In this document: positions 57,188 through 64,000 of the stretch, one piece after another | Numbering within the stretch: the stretch's first letter is position 1 | How the letters are laid out: every line of letters starts with the position of its first letter | Source: Mesorhizobium huakuii | GTDB lineage: Bacteria; Pseudomonadota; Alphaproteobacteria; Rhizobiales; Rhizobiaceae | Assembly: GCF_030160235.1 (NCBI RefSeq) | Contig: NZ_BSNY01000057.1 | Location: forward strand, 42,321 to 106,320 | Length of the DNA stretch: 64,000 nucleotides | Reading direction: 5' to 3' | Position numbers and translations under genes: made by a program | The notes under the pieces: generated by a model | What the model was told of the DNA's origin: nothing | The model's input: only the letters and a program-made list of their open reading frames with translations | Databases searched by the model: none

Positions 57188-59854
57188 ATGGGTACTGGTA
57201 ACATAATACCACATGACGATGTTGACAAGTTCCACCAGTATTTGGCGACCGCAAGATCCGTCGAAACGGCGAAGGTTGTGGAGCTTTTTCCTGGGACGGC
57301 GACCGCGCCCGAAACGCGTGAAATATCTTTCTCAGTTTTGGAAAGCGCGGGGGCGCTCACCAAATCCTTCACCATCGACGCCATGGGCAAACCGGCAAGC
57401 TCCCGCAGCCCTGGTATGGCAGCCGGAACGGCGCGCCGCGTTCGTCTGGCCGGCACCGCACCGGAGATGGCCGCAGCTCTTTCAAAGGCCCTGACGTCGC
57501 TGAAATCAAGCGAGGCCCTCGTTCTGGTCCCGCCTCCCGAAGGCAAAGAATCGGCGACCATCGTCACCGAAGCAATGCTGCAGGGTGCTCCAGATGCGAT
57601 CAGCCGCGGGAAGGCGTTCTTCGCACATCAGGCGGCGCCGTCGGTGCTCGGGCTCGACTTCGACGTAAAAGACTGGCCGGACGATATCGAACAACGCGTG
57701 CGCGGCGCGCCAGGCGAAATAAGTGGCGTTCTAGCCAGCGTGTTTCCTGCTTTCGCCAATGCCTGCATGGTGTTGCGGCCGTCGTCCTCTACCGGTGTTC
57801 GCAACACCGTCAGCGGCCAGTCCACGGGTGCCAATTCAGGGCAGCACCGCTATGCGTTTGTGTTGGATGGTTCCGACATTGCGGCCTTTGCCGATAGGCT
57901 CTTCGATCGCCTTATCTTGGCTGGGTATGGCTTTCCTTTCATCACCAAGAGCGGTGCGGTGTCAGTGCGGACGCTCATCGACAAGATCGCTACCAAAGGC
58001 CCGGAACGGCTGTGGTATGAAGCCGACGCCATCCTGGATGATGCGCGGCTAGCGTACTCGTCGGGTGCGCGAGAACCGCGGATCATCAACCCCACCGGGG
58101 GCTTCTGCGATACTCGCGAACTCGCGCCGCTCTCCGACCTCGAGCGCGAGCAGTTGGCGGGCCGTATCGAAGCTATCAAGCTTTCATGCGCCGACAGGGC
58201 CGCCGCGATCTCCGCTGCATATCGGCATACAGAGGTTGCGAAGCATACCGCGAAGGGACGGAGCCACGCCGACGCCGAAGACATCGTGGCGGCTGCAGTC
58301 GAGCGGGGCGAATTGAAAGGCGGGTTTGAAATCCGGCTCGACGATGGCCGCTGGGTTACTGTTGACGAGATCCTGGCAGACAAGGCGGCGTTTCATCGCA
58401 AGACGTGCGCTGACCCGATCGAACCCGAATACGGCGGCGGCCGAAACAAAGCGATCATCTACACCGACGGTGCGTACCCCCACATCGCCAGCCAGGCACA
58501 CGGCGGCGCGGACTATCGACTGATCGAAGACTTTGCCGCGAAGTATCACGAGCCGATCGTGTCGACCGGGCTACAGATCGTCACCGGCCTTATAAATCCG
58601 AAGTCTCTTCCCGTCCGCGAAATGCTCATTGAGCCCCGATTGCCGATCGGTGACGTCACTCAATGCGTGGGTGAACCCGGCATCAGCAAGTCGACTTTCG
58701 CAATCCGCGATGCTCTGATCATCGCGACCGGCCGGCGCGAGTTGCTGCGCGGCGCCAACGGGCACGGTTTCGAAGAGCTTCACCGGACCGGACCCGTCAT
58801 CATCTACAATGCCGAGGACAAGCTTGACGAAATGCAGCGGCGCCTCGCCGCGTACCAGCAATATCTTCGGCTTGAACCGCAGGACATGAAGCACGCAATC
58901 ATCCTGTGGTCCGGGGTCGATGACGAAACGCTCACGATCATGCATCGGCCGGACTCGCGGAAGCCGCTGGTTCGCGCCCCGGGCGCAAAACTTCTGGAAA
59001 GCCGCATTCAACAATACCGGCCGGTTTTGGTCGTCCTGGACCCGCAAATCAGTCTGATGGCCGGCGGCGTCGAAAACAGCAACGACGACATGAACGCTCT
59101 TCTCCAGGAGATCGCCAACATCGCTGCGCGCAACAAGGTGGCAATCGAGATCATCCACCACACGTCGAAGGCCAGCCGAGATCAGCGCGGCGACATGGGC
59201 GCCGGCCGCGGCGCGTTCGCAACCGTGGGCAAGGTCCGCAGCGCGTTCACGCTCTGCAACGTCACCGGAACCGACGATGAAAAGGATTGGGGCGTCTCGC
59301 CGGCCGACCATATGCTGCGGCTCGACTATGCGAAGGTCAGCCATAGCCGCAAGCCGACGACGCCGATCGTCATGCAGCGCATCGCCGTGCCGGTGAACAA
59401 CGGCAGCGGGCTCCCGCGTGGCGTTGCCAGCGCTCTGTTCGATAAGGATCCGGCAGAACGGCTGAAAGCTGAAGGGGACTTCGCGCCTGTGCTCGAGCTT
59501 GTCGACATTCAGAGCAGGATGAAGACTGCAACGGCACGAGAGGTGGACACAGCGAAGGCCGCCCACATCGCCAGGATTGTTGATATCGCGATGGGCGATT
59601 TTGACGAGTGCGAACTGCCCGGCCTGCTGGATCCGGTCGGAGAGAAGCTCCGGCAGGACAATCTGACAACCGCCAAACACCGCCCGGCTATCACCGGCTT
59701 GGTGTCGGCAGCCCTGCTTGGCGCCGGTGTTGCGTTTGAGCGCGGCGGACAAACTGTCCGCGTAAGGGCGTTCAAAAAAGGCGACTACGCAACAGCTCCG
59801 TGGATGTTGAGGCGAGAATTCGACTTGTCGGTCGGTGGGGGCGAAAATGCTTGA
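57188..59854 (+). CDS. Primase/helicase-like replication protein with AAA (RepA-type) domain
   Basis: 888 residues. N-terminal half resembles a prim-pol region: GLDFDVKDWPDD, then VLRPSSSTGVRNTVSG and a YAFVLDGSDI strand. The C-terminal half carries a P-loop GEPGISKST (495-503), Walker B LVVLDPQISLMAGG near 615 and the HHTSKASRDQRGD loop near 654, matching hexameric RepA/AAA_25 helicases. A fused primase-helicase of this kind drives replication of phage satellites and plasmid-like elements. Followed immediately by an iteron-like array. Family assignment by motif only. Confidence 0.75.
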   Translation: MGTGNIIPHDDVDKFHQYLATARSVETAKVVELFPGTATAPETREISFSVLESAGALTKSFTIDAMGKPASSRSPGMAAGTARRVRLAGTAPEMAAALSKALTSLKSSEALVLVPPPEGKESATIVTEAMLQGAPDAISRGKAFFAHQAAPSVLGLDFDVKDWPDDIEQRVRGAPGEISGVLASVFPAFANACMVLRPSSSTGVRNTVSGQSTGANSGQHRYAFVLDGSDIAAFADRLFDRLILAGYGFPFITKSGAVSVRTLIDKIATKGPERLWYEADAILDDARLAYSSGAREPRIINPTGGFCDTRELAPLSDLEREQLAGRIEAIKLSCADRAAAISAAYRHTEVAKHTAKGRSHADAEDIVAAAVERGELKGGFEIRLDDGRWVTVDEILADKAAFHRKTCADPIEPEYGGGRNKAIIYTDGAYPHIASQAHGGADYRLIEDFAAKYHEPIVSTGLQIVTGLINPKSLPVREMLIEPRLPIGDVTQCVGEPGISKSTFAIRDALIIATGRRELLRGANGHGFEELHRTGPVIIYNAEDKLDEMQRRLAAYQQYLRLEPQDMKHAIILWSGVDDETLTIMHRPDSRKPLVRAPGAKLLESRIQQYRPVLVVLDPQISLMAGGVENSNDDMNALLQEIANIAARNKVAIEIIHHTSKASRDQRGDMGAGRGAFATVGKVRSAFTLCNVTGTDDEKDWGVSPADHMLRLDYAKVSHSRKPTTPIVMQRIAVPVNNGSGLPRGVASALFDKDPAERLKAEGDFAPVLELVDIQSRMKTATAREVDTAKAAHIARIVDIAMGDFDECELPGLLDPVGEKLRQDNLTTAKHRPAITGLVSAALLGAGVAFERGGQTVRVRAFKKGDYATAPWMLRREFDLSVGGGENA

Positions 59855-60046
59855 CGGTCTTGTCGGTCAGCTTGTCGGCGACAAGCATAAAACGATACAA
59901 TATCAACGACTTGCATCGTATGTCGGCCGAGCTTGTCGGCTTGTCGGTCGGAAACAAGCGACAAGCTCGAAAAAAACTCAATGTTTTCAATGCTTGTCGG
60001 CTTGTCGGTCTTGTCGCTACTACGTAGGGGCTGTCGGACCGACAAG
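59824..60046. repeat. Iteron-like array, CTTGTCGG motif (candidate replication origin)
   Basis: CTTGTCGG at 59824, 59859, 59871, 59932, 59940, 59993 and 60001 (seven exact copies), a CTTGTCG partial at 60010, and inverted CCGACAAG at 60039-60046. An AT-rich stretch (AAAAAAACTCAATGTTTTC) lies at 59970-59989. It overlaps the 3' end of the replication gene and fills the gap up to the next gene. Confidence 0.8.
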
Positions 60047-60112
60047 CCCGACCCCCAACGTAGACGGCCGGGTTAGATCGATACCTCACGAACGCCTATT
60101 CGGGAAACGGCC

Positions 60113-60679
60113 GTGAGAGGCGCCGGCTCGCACAAGGTGCCCGGTGGTTGGCGCGGTAGCGCGGCGCAGATTGCCATCGGCCGCGCCGCGATAATCAAAT
60201 GGAACCGCACCCGCCACCTTCAGCCGAAATGCGGCGCGGCTCGCAAAAGCGACTATGAGCCCTGCCAAAACCTCGCGATGGCCAACGGTCGCTGCCACAA
60301 GCACGGCGGCAAAACGCCGAAGGGCGACGGGTGGCACAAGCCCTCATGGCCTCATCGCGACGCACCGGGCGCCAACGTAAAGCTCAATCGAAAACTGAAC
60401 GATCTGCAACGAACCGCGGCCAAGCGGGAGAAGCGGCTCAAACGCATGACCCCAGAAGAGCGCGCCGCACACGAGCAGTGGCAACGCGACCACAAGCCAG
60501 GCAGCGCTGTTGAACGCGAGCGCCAGCGCGAATACCGCCGGCAGGGCAGGGCCACACGCTTGCTGCTGTCGACCGAGCCGCCGCCAGCTTCACCAGAAGC
60601 CCAGGCCCTTCAGGCGGAAATCGACGAATTGAAAGCCGAGCTGTTCGAGCTGGAATTCAGGAGAGGTGTTTTCGCATGA
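60113..60679 (+). CDS. HGGxTP-motif phage-type protein
   Basis: 188 residues from GTG 60113. Cys40, Cys51, Cys61 and His64 with GRCHKHGGKTPKG (HGGKTP at 64-69) suggest a zinc-bound small domain, typical of phage or satellite genomes; the C-terminal half is a long charged coil (QRTAAKREKRLKRMTPEERAAHEQW). Overlaps the next gene by four bases. Function unknown. Confidence 0.75.
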   Translation: MRGAGSHKVPGGWRGSAAQIAIGRAAIIKWNRTRHLQPKCGAARKSDYEPCQNLAMANGRCHKHGGKTPKGDGWHKPSWPHRDAPGANVKLNRKLNDLQRTAAKREKRLKRMTPEERAAHEQWQRDHKPGSAVERERQREYRRQGRATRLLLSTEPPPASPEAQALQAEIDELKAELFELEFRRGVFA

Positions 60680-60993
60680 GCAAAAAAGATGAGGAGCGCG
60701 AAGCCTTCGCGCGGGTAAGCCACAAGCTGAAGACGATCGGTATCGAGGTCGCAGTCGATTCATTGATCTCTGTGGCGGCCGATGCGAAGGCGCCGCCCCC
60801 TGCCAGGGCGACGGCGGGGACCTCGTTGCTACGTGCCGCCGGCATGATCTCGACGAGCAGCAAGGATGCCGCTCGAGCCGAAAAGTCGCCGGCTGAGATG
60901 TCGCCGGAAGAGCTGACAGAAGCACTCGAGGGACTTCGTCGGGATCTCGCGGGCCGTCGGGCCGGCGACGAAGCCGACGGTGTTTTCGAGTAA
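60676..60993 (+). CDS. Terminase-small-subunit-like / HTH hypothetical protein
   Basis: 105 residues; the segment AADAKAPPPARATAGTSLLRAAGMIS resembles the conserved DP-x-AP-x-ARV-x-AA-x-x-LLDRA helical pattern of phage terminase small subunits. Acidic C-terminus. Starts MSKKDEEREAFAR. May be a packaging or DNA-binding protein; weak evidence. Confidence 0.5.
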   Translation: MSKKDEEREAFARVSHKLKTIGIEVAVDSLISVAADAKAPPPARATAGTSLLRAAGMISTSSKDAARAEKSPAEMSPEELTEALEGLRRDLAGRRAGDEADGVFE

Positions 60994-60996
60994 ACA

Positions 60997-62097
60997 TCAC
61001 TTCGGCTTTTTGGGGTCGTTCGATATCAAATTCACCGCTTCCCGCAGGTCTTCGGGCTGGTGCTTTGCGTACACGCGCTCAATCATCCGCGGCGAATTGC
61101 CGAGTATCTTTGCGATCTTGAATATAGGTGCGCCGTGCCGTGCCATGATGGTCGCCGCGGTGTGTCGAAAAACATTCGCGGATACGCCGGTGGCCTTTGG
61201 GTTCCGACGCTTCTTTGATCTGTTGCTCTCATCCACCAGTGCGGCGTCGATAGCAACGCGCTGGAGGCCCGGCCAGATGGCGCCATTGTTGTCGAGTACA
61301 AGGTCGCAGATACGCTCTGCATACGCCCTCTCCAAAACCGGTAACAGCGCGTCCGAGATCGGCACGGTTGCACGCCCTTTCTTGGTTTTGCGCCGCCCGG
61401 GCACGTCAAGCTCGATCGTCCCGATTTCGAAGTCGACCCGCTCCCACGTGAGGTCAAGGAGCGCTTGCTGTCGCGCTCCGGTCTCTAGGGCGAGAGCGAT
61501 AAAGCGTTCAACGCGAGAAAGCCGGTGCGCGCGGTGCCCGCCTTTCTGTTTTCGGCGCGCCCTGGCGGCCTCTTTGAGTCGGGCAATTTCGTCGTCCCGT
61601 AACCAGCGTTGGCGAGGTTCTCCGGGTTCGGGCAATTGCAATTTGCGTACATATTTTGCCGAGACGAAACCCCGATCGGCGCAGAACCGCAACGCGGCGC
61701 GTAAATAGACCAGCTCGCGTAAGACAGTTGGCGGTGCAACTTTCCGGCCTAGCCGCCCGCTGGTCCGCTTTGTGACGTATTCGTCAACGGCATCTTGGTT
61801 CAGATCGGACACCCGCAGCGAGGCGAAATAAGGCCTGAGCTGTTTCCAGGAGAGATGCGCGGACTGCGGCGTGGCCATTTTAACGTCGACGTGCTTTTCG
61901 CAGTAGATCGCCCAAATCTTCGACAGCCTGGGAGATGCTATCGGTCCGCCTTCAAGGAGGTAAGCGCCCAAAATCTTCCGCGCGTTTGCTATGTCGTATT
62001 CGCGCGTGGTCACGCGTTTGCCAATCCGGTCTTCGGTCCAATGCACGTACCAAATCCCGTTGTCGGCGCGCTTAAGGTAGGGTGTTGACTTGGCCAT
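60997..62097 (-). CDS. Tyrosine recombinase / phage-type integrase
   Basis: 366 residues. N-terminal SAM-like arm (about 1-160), then catalytic domain: box I ETGARQQALLDLTW (Arg209), box II NVFRHTAATIMARHG (Arg311, His312) and nucleophile Tyr343 in RMIERVYAKHQ. Histidines usually found before R311 and at LGH are N308 and N334 here. The gene is on the opposite strand to the other element genes. Likely integrates at tRNA-Glu. Confidence 0.92.
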   Translation of the reverse strand: MAKSTPYLKRADNGIWYVHWTEDRIGKRVTTREYDIANARKILGAYLLEGGPIASPRLSKIWAIYCEKHVDVKMATPQSAHLSWKQLRPYFASLRVSDLNQDAVDEYVTKRTSGRLGRKVAPPTVLRELVYLRAALRFCADRGFVSAKYVRKLQLPEPGEPRQRWLRDDEIARLKEAARARRKQKGGHRAHRLSRVERFIALALETGARQQALLDLTWERVDFEIGTIELDVPGRRKTKKGRATVPISDALLPVLERAYAERICDLVLDNNGAIWPGLQRVAIDAALVDESNRSKKRRNPKATGVSANVFRHTAATIMARHGAPIFKIAKILGNSPRMIERVYAKHQPEDLREAVNLISNDPKKPK

Positions 62098-62241
62098 AAG
62101 TGATATCGCGTTTAATAGCGTAGCTTAGCTTGCTACAACGGCGGATTTCTATCAATGTTAACTCAAATATCCGAGTACTAGTAAAGAATGACAAACGACG
62201 TCTACTGACCTATGATGGCGAATAATTTCTACTTACACGCT

Positions 62242-62269
62242 TGATTTCTTGCGCAAAGCCTGTAATGTG
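62242..62269 (+). promoter_or_regulatory. Candidate promoter upstream of structured leader
   Basis: TTGATT (62242-62247) and TAATGT (62264-62269), spacer 16 bases. Precedes the structured region and the 68-residue ORF. Confidence 0.4.
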
Positions 62270-62298
62270 TTCTGACGGTTTGAAACACCGCTTTACAG

Positions 62299-62402
62299 CT
62301 ATCTCCAAAAGATAGTCATAGTCCGGGGGTCACGCGCGCATGTCCAAGGCGCGAGCCCAAAGGTGCGTGAAGGCCGAGCTGTCGGTCGTTTCACCCCCGG
62401 AC
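62299..62402 (+). ncRNA. Candidate structured RNA leader (three-way junction fold)
   Basis: Outer stem GTCCGGGGGT (62321-62330) / ACCCCCGGAC (62393-62402), inner stem TCACGC (62330-62335) / GCGTGA (62365-62370), third hairpin GGCCGA-GCTG-TCGGTC (62372-62387), and a leading CTATCT/AGATAG hairpin at 62299-62315. Lies 36 bases before a 68-residue ORF with its own ribosome site. No known Rfam family was recognised by eye. Confidence 0.5.
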
Positions 62403-62438
62403 GCAGACGCCAGTTGAAACCTGGCAGAAGGACAGCAC

Positions 62439-62645
62439 ATGACTCAAGAATTTAGGTTGCTGGAGGCTAAGGCCTTCTGGATCGCCAGCTCGAAACTTCG
62501 CCAGGCAATAAGGGAGGGGAGTGCGGGCATCGAGGCGCTGACTCAGACGATTGAGAACCATGCCAGGTACGGAATGCAGCCGGCAGTCAAGGCACGGGCC
62601 AAGGCGCTTCTTGGTGAAAGAAGATTGCGTAGCCAAGTCGGCTAA
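62439..62645 (+). CDS. Small hypothetical protein downstream of the structured leader
   Basis: 68 residues, start ATG 62439 with AGAAGGAC before it. Product starts MTQEFRLLEAKAFWIASSKLRQ and is predicted helical. Followed 22 bases later by a strong terminator. No family recognised. The leader-ORF-terminator unit looks complete. Confidence 0.6.
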   Translation: MTQEFRLLEAKAFWIASSKLRQAIREGSAGIEALTQTIENHARYGMQPAVKARAKALLGERRLRSQVG

Positions 62646-62666
62646 AGCGCAAAACAGGAGAAGACC

Positions 62667-62693
62667 AAGGGGCGCTCCGAGCGCCCCTTTTTC
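62667..62693 (+). terminator. Terminator of the 68-residue gene
   Basis: AAGGGGCGCT (62667-62676) / AGCGCCCCTT (62680-62689) with loop CCG and a T-run. Confidence 0.88.
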
Positions 62694-62699
62694 GCGTCT

Positions 62700-63134
62700 G
62701 GACGGCCTTTTTTGGCCGATTTTGGCGCTATGCTACCCAACCGCTACCAAGGACCAAGCCTAAGAGGCTGAAATTATTGCTGAGCGCACAGTGTAAGTAA
62801 CACAGTTGGCGCCGGTTTTGGGTCACGCCGGCACCGCGGACGCGCGCCCCTTAGACCGGAGCGTGGTTGGAAGCATCAGGTTAGGTGGTCGCGTCCAGAT
62901 CGGTCGCAGCCCCCGCCAAACTTGGGCCGGCCCACCCCTGCCGACACTTCAATTCGCTTGGCCGGGATCTCGGCGGACGTCGCTAGGAATTTGCCGGAGC
63001 GTGGAACTTTTAGCAAAACAAGGCAAGTCATGCTCGATTGGGCACAGTCGTTCCGTTTCGCAGGTATCTATGACATTGTTTGAGCGCAACCCAGCCATCT
63101 TGCCGGGGTGCTATAGGCCGGGGAAGACAAAGCG
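62700..63134. other. Gene-free stretch with second small hairpin
   Basis: CGGCC-TTTTTT-GGCCG hairpin at 62703-62718. The rest (about 430 bases) shows no convincing ORF; an open frame at 62806 lacks protein character. Confidence 0.4.
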
Positions 63135-63506
63135 ATGGTGCGTTGGCCGCATGTATGGGAACCTCTCGCTTTGACCGTTTGCGTCGTGATCGGCGTCGGA
63201 AACGCTCACGCCGGCAACATCCTCGGCGTTGGTATAGTTCAGTGTTCTGAGTTAGTAGCTAAGCCGGACGATATTACGTATAAAGAGAGTATTATTGCTT
63301 GGGTTGGTGGCTATGTATCAGGAATCAATAATTCGCTCATTACTCGTGAAAAGAAGTTTATTGATGTTGCCAACCTAAACGCAGACGTCATTTATGGAAC
63401 GGTGTTATATAATTGCACGCAGGGTCCATCGTCTCCTATCGTGCACGCCGTGAACGAGTTTATCGACAAACTGCCGGTGCGGCCTTGGCCACCAGATCCG
63501 AATTGA
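63135..63506 (+). CDS. Secreted hypothetical protein, AT-rich
   Basis: 123 residues with a signal-peptide-like N-terminus (LALTVCVVIGVGNAHAG, cleavage near 27). Mature part contains GVGIVQCSELVA, IIAWVGGYVSGINN and YNCTQGPSSP, with two cysteines. GC content falls sharply around 63240-63420 compared with neighbours, a sign of acquired DNA. HdeA-like periplasmic proteins share a similar C..C layout, but no homology can be claimed. Confidence 0.6.
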   Translation: MVRWPHVWEPLALTVCVVIGVGNAHAGNILGVGIVQCSELVAKPDDITYKESIIAWVGGYVSGINNSLITREKKFIDVANLNADVIYGTVLYNCTQGPSSPIVHAVNEFIDKLPVRPWPPDPN

Positions 63507-63677
63507 GCAATGATCTTTTCCTAGCTCCGCGCAGCCTTTTTCGCTAAAGTACATTCACCGGAAAAATCGCGGAACTCGGGTAGCCGCTCCACTGCCGAGT
63601 CTTAGCTTGGCCCCTCTCAACGAACCTCTGTTTCGCGCCTGCATGGCGCTGTGGTTCTTGAAGCCTGGAGCGCCCCC

Positions 63678-63968
63678 ATGCCAGCCGACGCGAAACAAGA
63701 TCGCCTGCCCGCTGCCGGACCCTGGACGAAGTATCAGTCGACCGACATTCCGCCCGGCTTTCGGGTCGCACAGCAGCCGGTGGCGAACGTTTTCGATCAG
63801 TTCGATCCGCCCGCGACGGTGCCCACACCGCCGGCCGCCGCCGGCAAAGACCCATGGGCCGGATTTCCTGACGCCCCCGCTGCATTGCCGGCCGACAAGT
63901 GGTCAGCTTTTCCCGACGCATCGCCGGCTGCCGCGCCGACTATGACCCGACTTAAACACCGCCTGTGA
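63678..63968 (+). CDS. Truncated phage-structural-type repeat protein
   Basis: 96 residues from ATG 63678. Holds Pro/Ala-rich repeat units DPWAGFPDAPAALPADKWSAFPDASPA, typical of N-terminal parts of phage tail or internal virion proteins. The product ends abruptly in MTRLKHRL, without the rest of such proteins, so it may be a frameshifted or deleted remnant near the window end. Confidence 0.5.
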   Translation: MPADAKQDRLPAAGPWTKYQSTDIPPGFRVAQQPVANVFDQFDPPATVPTPPAAAGKDPWAGFPDAPAALPADKWSAFPDASPAAAPTMTRLKHRL

Positions 63969-64000
63969 GAATATGTCATTAAGTCAGCATGTTAGGCGCG

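Noticed and set aside
62806-63174. Open frame of 122 codons
   Set aside because: Overlaps the start of the secreted orphan gene, and composition and frame usage do not look like a protein.
56220-64000. Second copy of the tRNA-Glu 3' end as attR
   Set aside because: I searched the rest of the window by eye for GGTTCGATTCCCC and CCTTGGGCG in both orientations and found none, so no right attachment site is called.

Overview
The window is a chromosomal segment of a GC-rich alphaproteobacterium, most likely Mesorhizobium or a close Rhizobiales relative. The basis is protein-level similarity of the housekeeping genes, the TrcR/DUF1013 and DUF1127 small proteins, a cysteine-free L36, RpoH, and several copies of rhizobial-type intergenic repeats. 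About 56 kb is ordinary core or near-core chromosome; the last ~8 kb (from a tRNA-Glu gene onward) is an integrated, partly decayed mobile element.

Layout: 1-6.7 kb holds the pyruvate kinase 3' end, an L,D-transpeptidase, a protealysin-like M4 protease with its emfourin-type inhibitor, an alpha/beta hydrolase pair, a TPR protein, L36 and an LprI-like protein. 6.7-10.9 kb has purE-purK, an ECF sigma/anti-sigma pair (with a small overlapping Cys-rich ORF) and a DUF6680-like gene. 10.9-16.6 kb is an IclR-flanked catabolic cluster: a periplasmic binding protein, two permeases and an ATPase of the polar amino acid type, RidA, and a SelA/DgaE-like PLP enzyme, which together look like an uptake and ammonia-lyase route for an unidentified amino compound. 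16.6-27.6 kb has two YdcH-like proteins, ispG, a lytic transglycosylase, a kinase-like ATPase, a Stf0-type sulfotransferase, a methyltransferase, a hybrid histidine kinase, an SDR, ispA, mtgA and rpmF. 27.8-42.1 kb is a mixed accessory zone rich in small regulators (HxlR, three ArsR/WYL types), hydrolases, GST, MFS, quinone oxidoreductase, TrcR, a DUF1127/DJ-1 group sharing a perfect palindromic operator, VOC dioxygenase, SGNH hydrolase and DUF899. 42.2-50.2 kb is a carbon-metabolism block (fba, pgk, an NhaP2-like antiporter, gap, tkt), all on the minus strand. 50.4-56.2 kb has DUF4164, zapA, a 1-Cys peroxiredoxin, an MBL-fold hydrolase, rpoH, an RluD-type pseudouridine synthase, small proteins and tRNA-Glu(CTC).

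56.2-62.1 kb is a compact element: operator-like repeats, an excisionase/AlpA-like HTH protein, a small protein, a large primase/RepA-like helicase, an iteron-like CTTGTCGG array, an HGG-TP Cys/His protein, a terminase-small-subunit-like protein and a tyrosine integrase. It resembles a phage satellite or replicating integrative element. Beyond it lie a candidate structured RNA leader with a three-way-junction fold in front of a 68-residue ORF, a gene-poor stretch, a secreted AT-rich orphan and a truncated phage-type repeat protein. No insertion sequence, CRISPR array or rRNA was seen.
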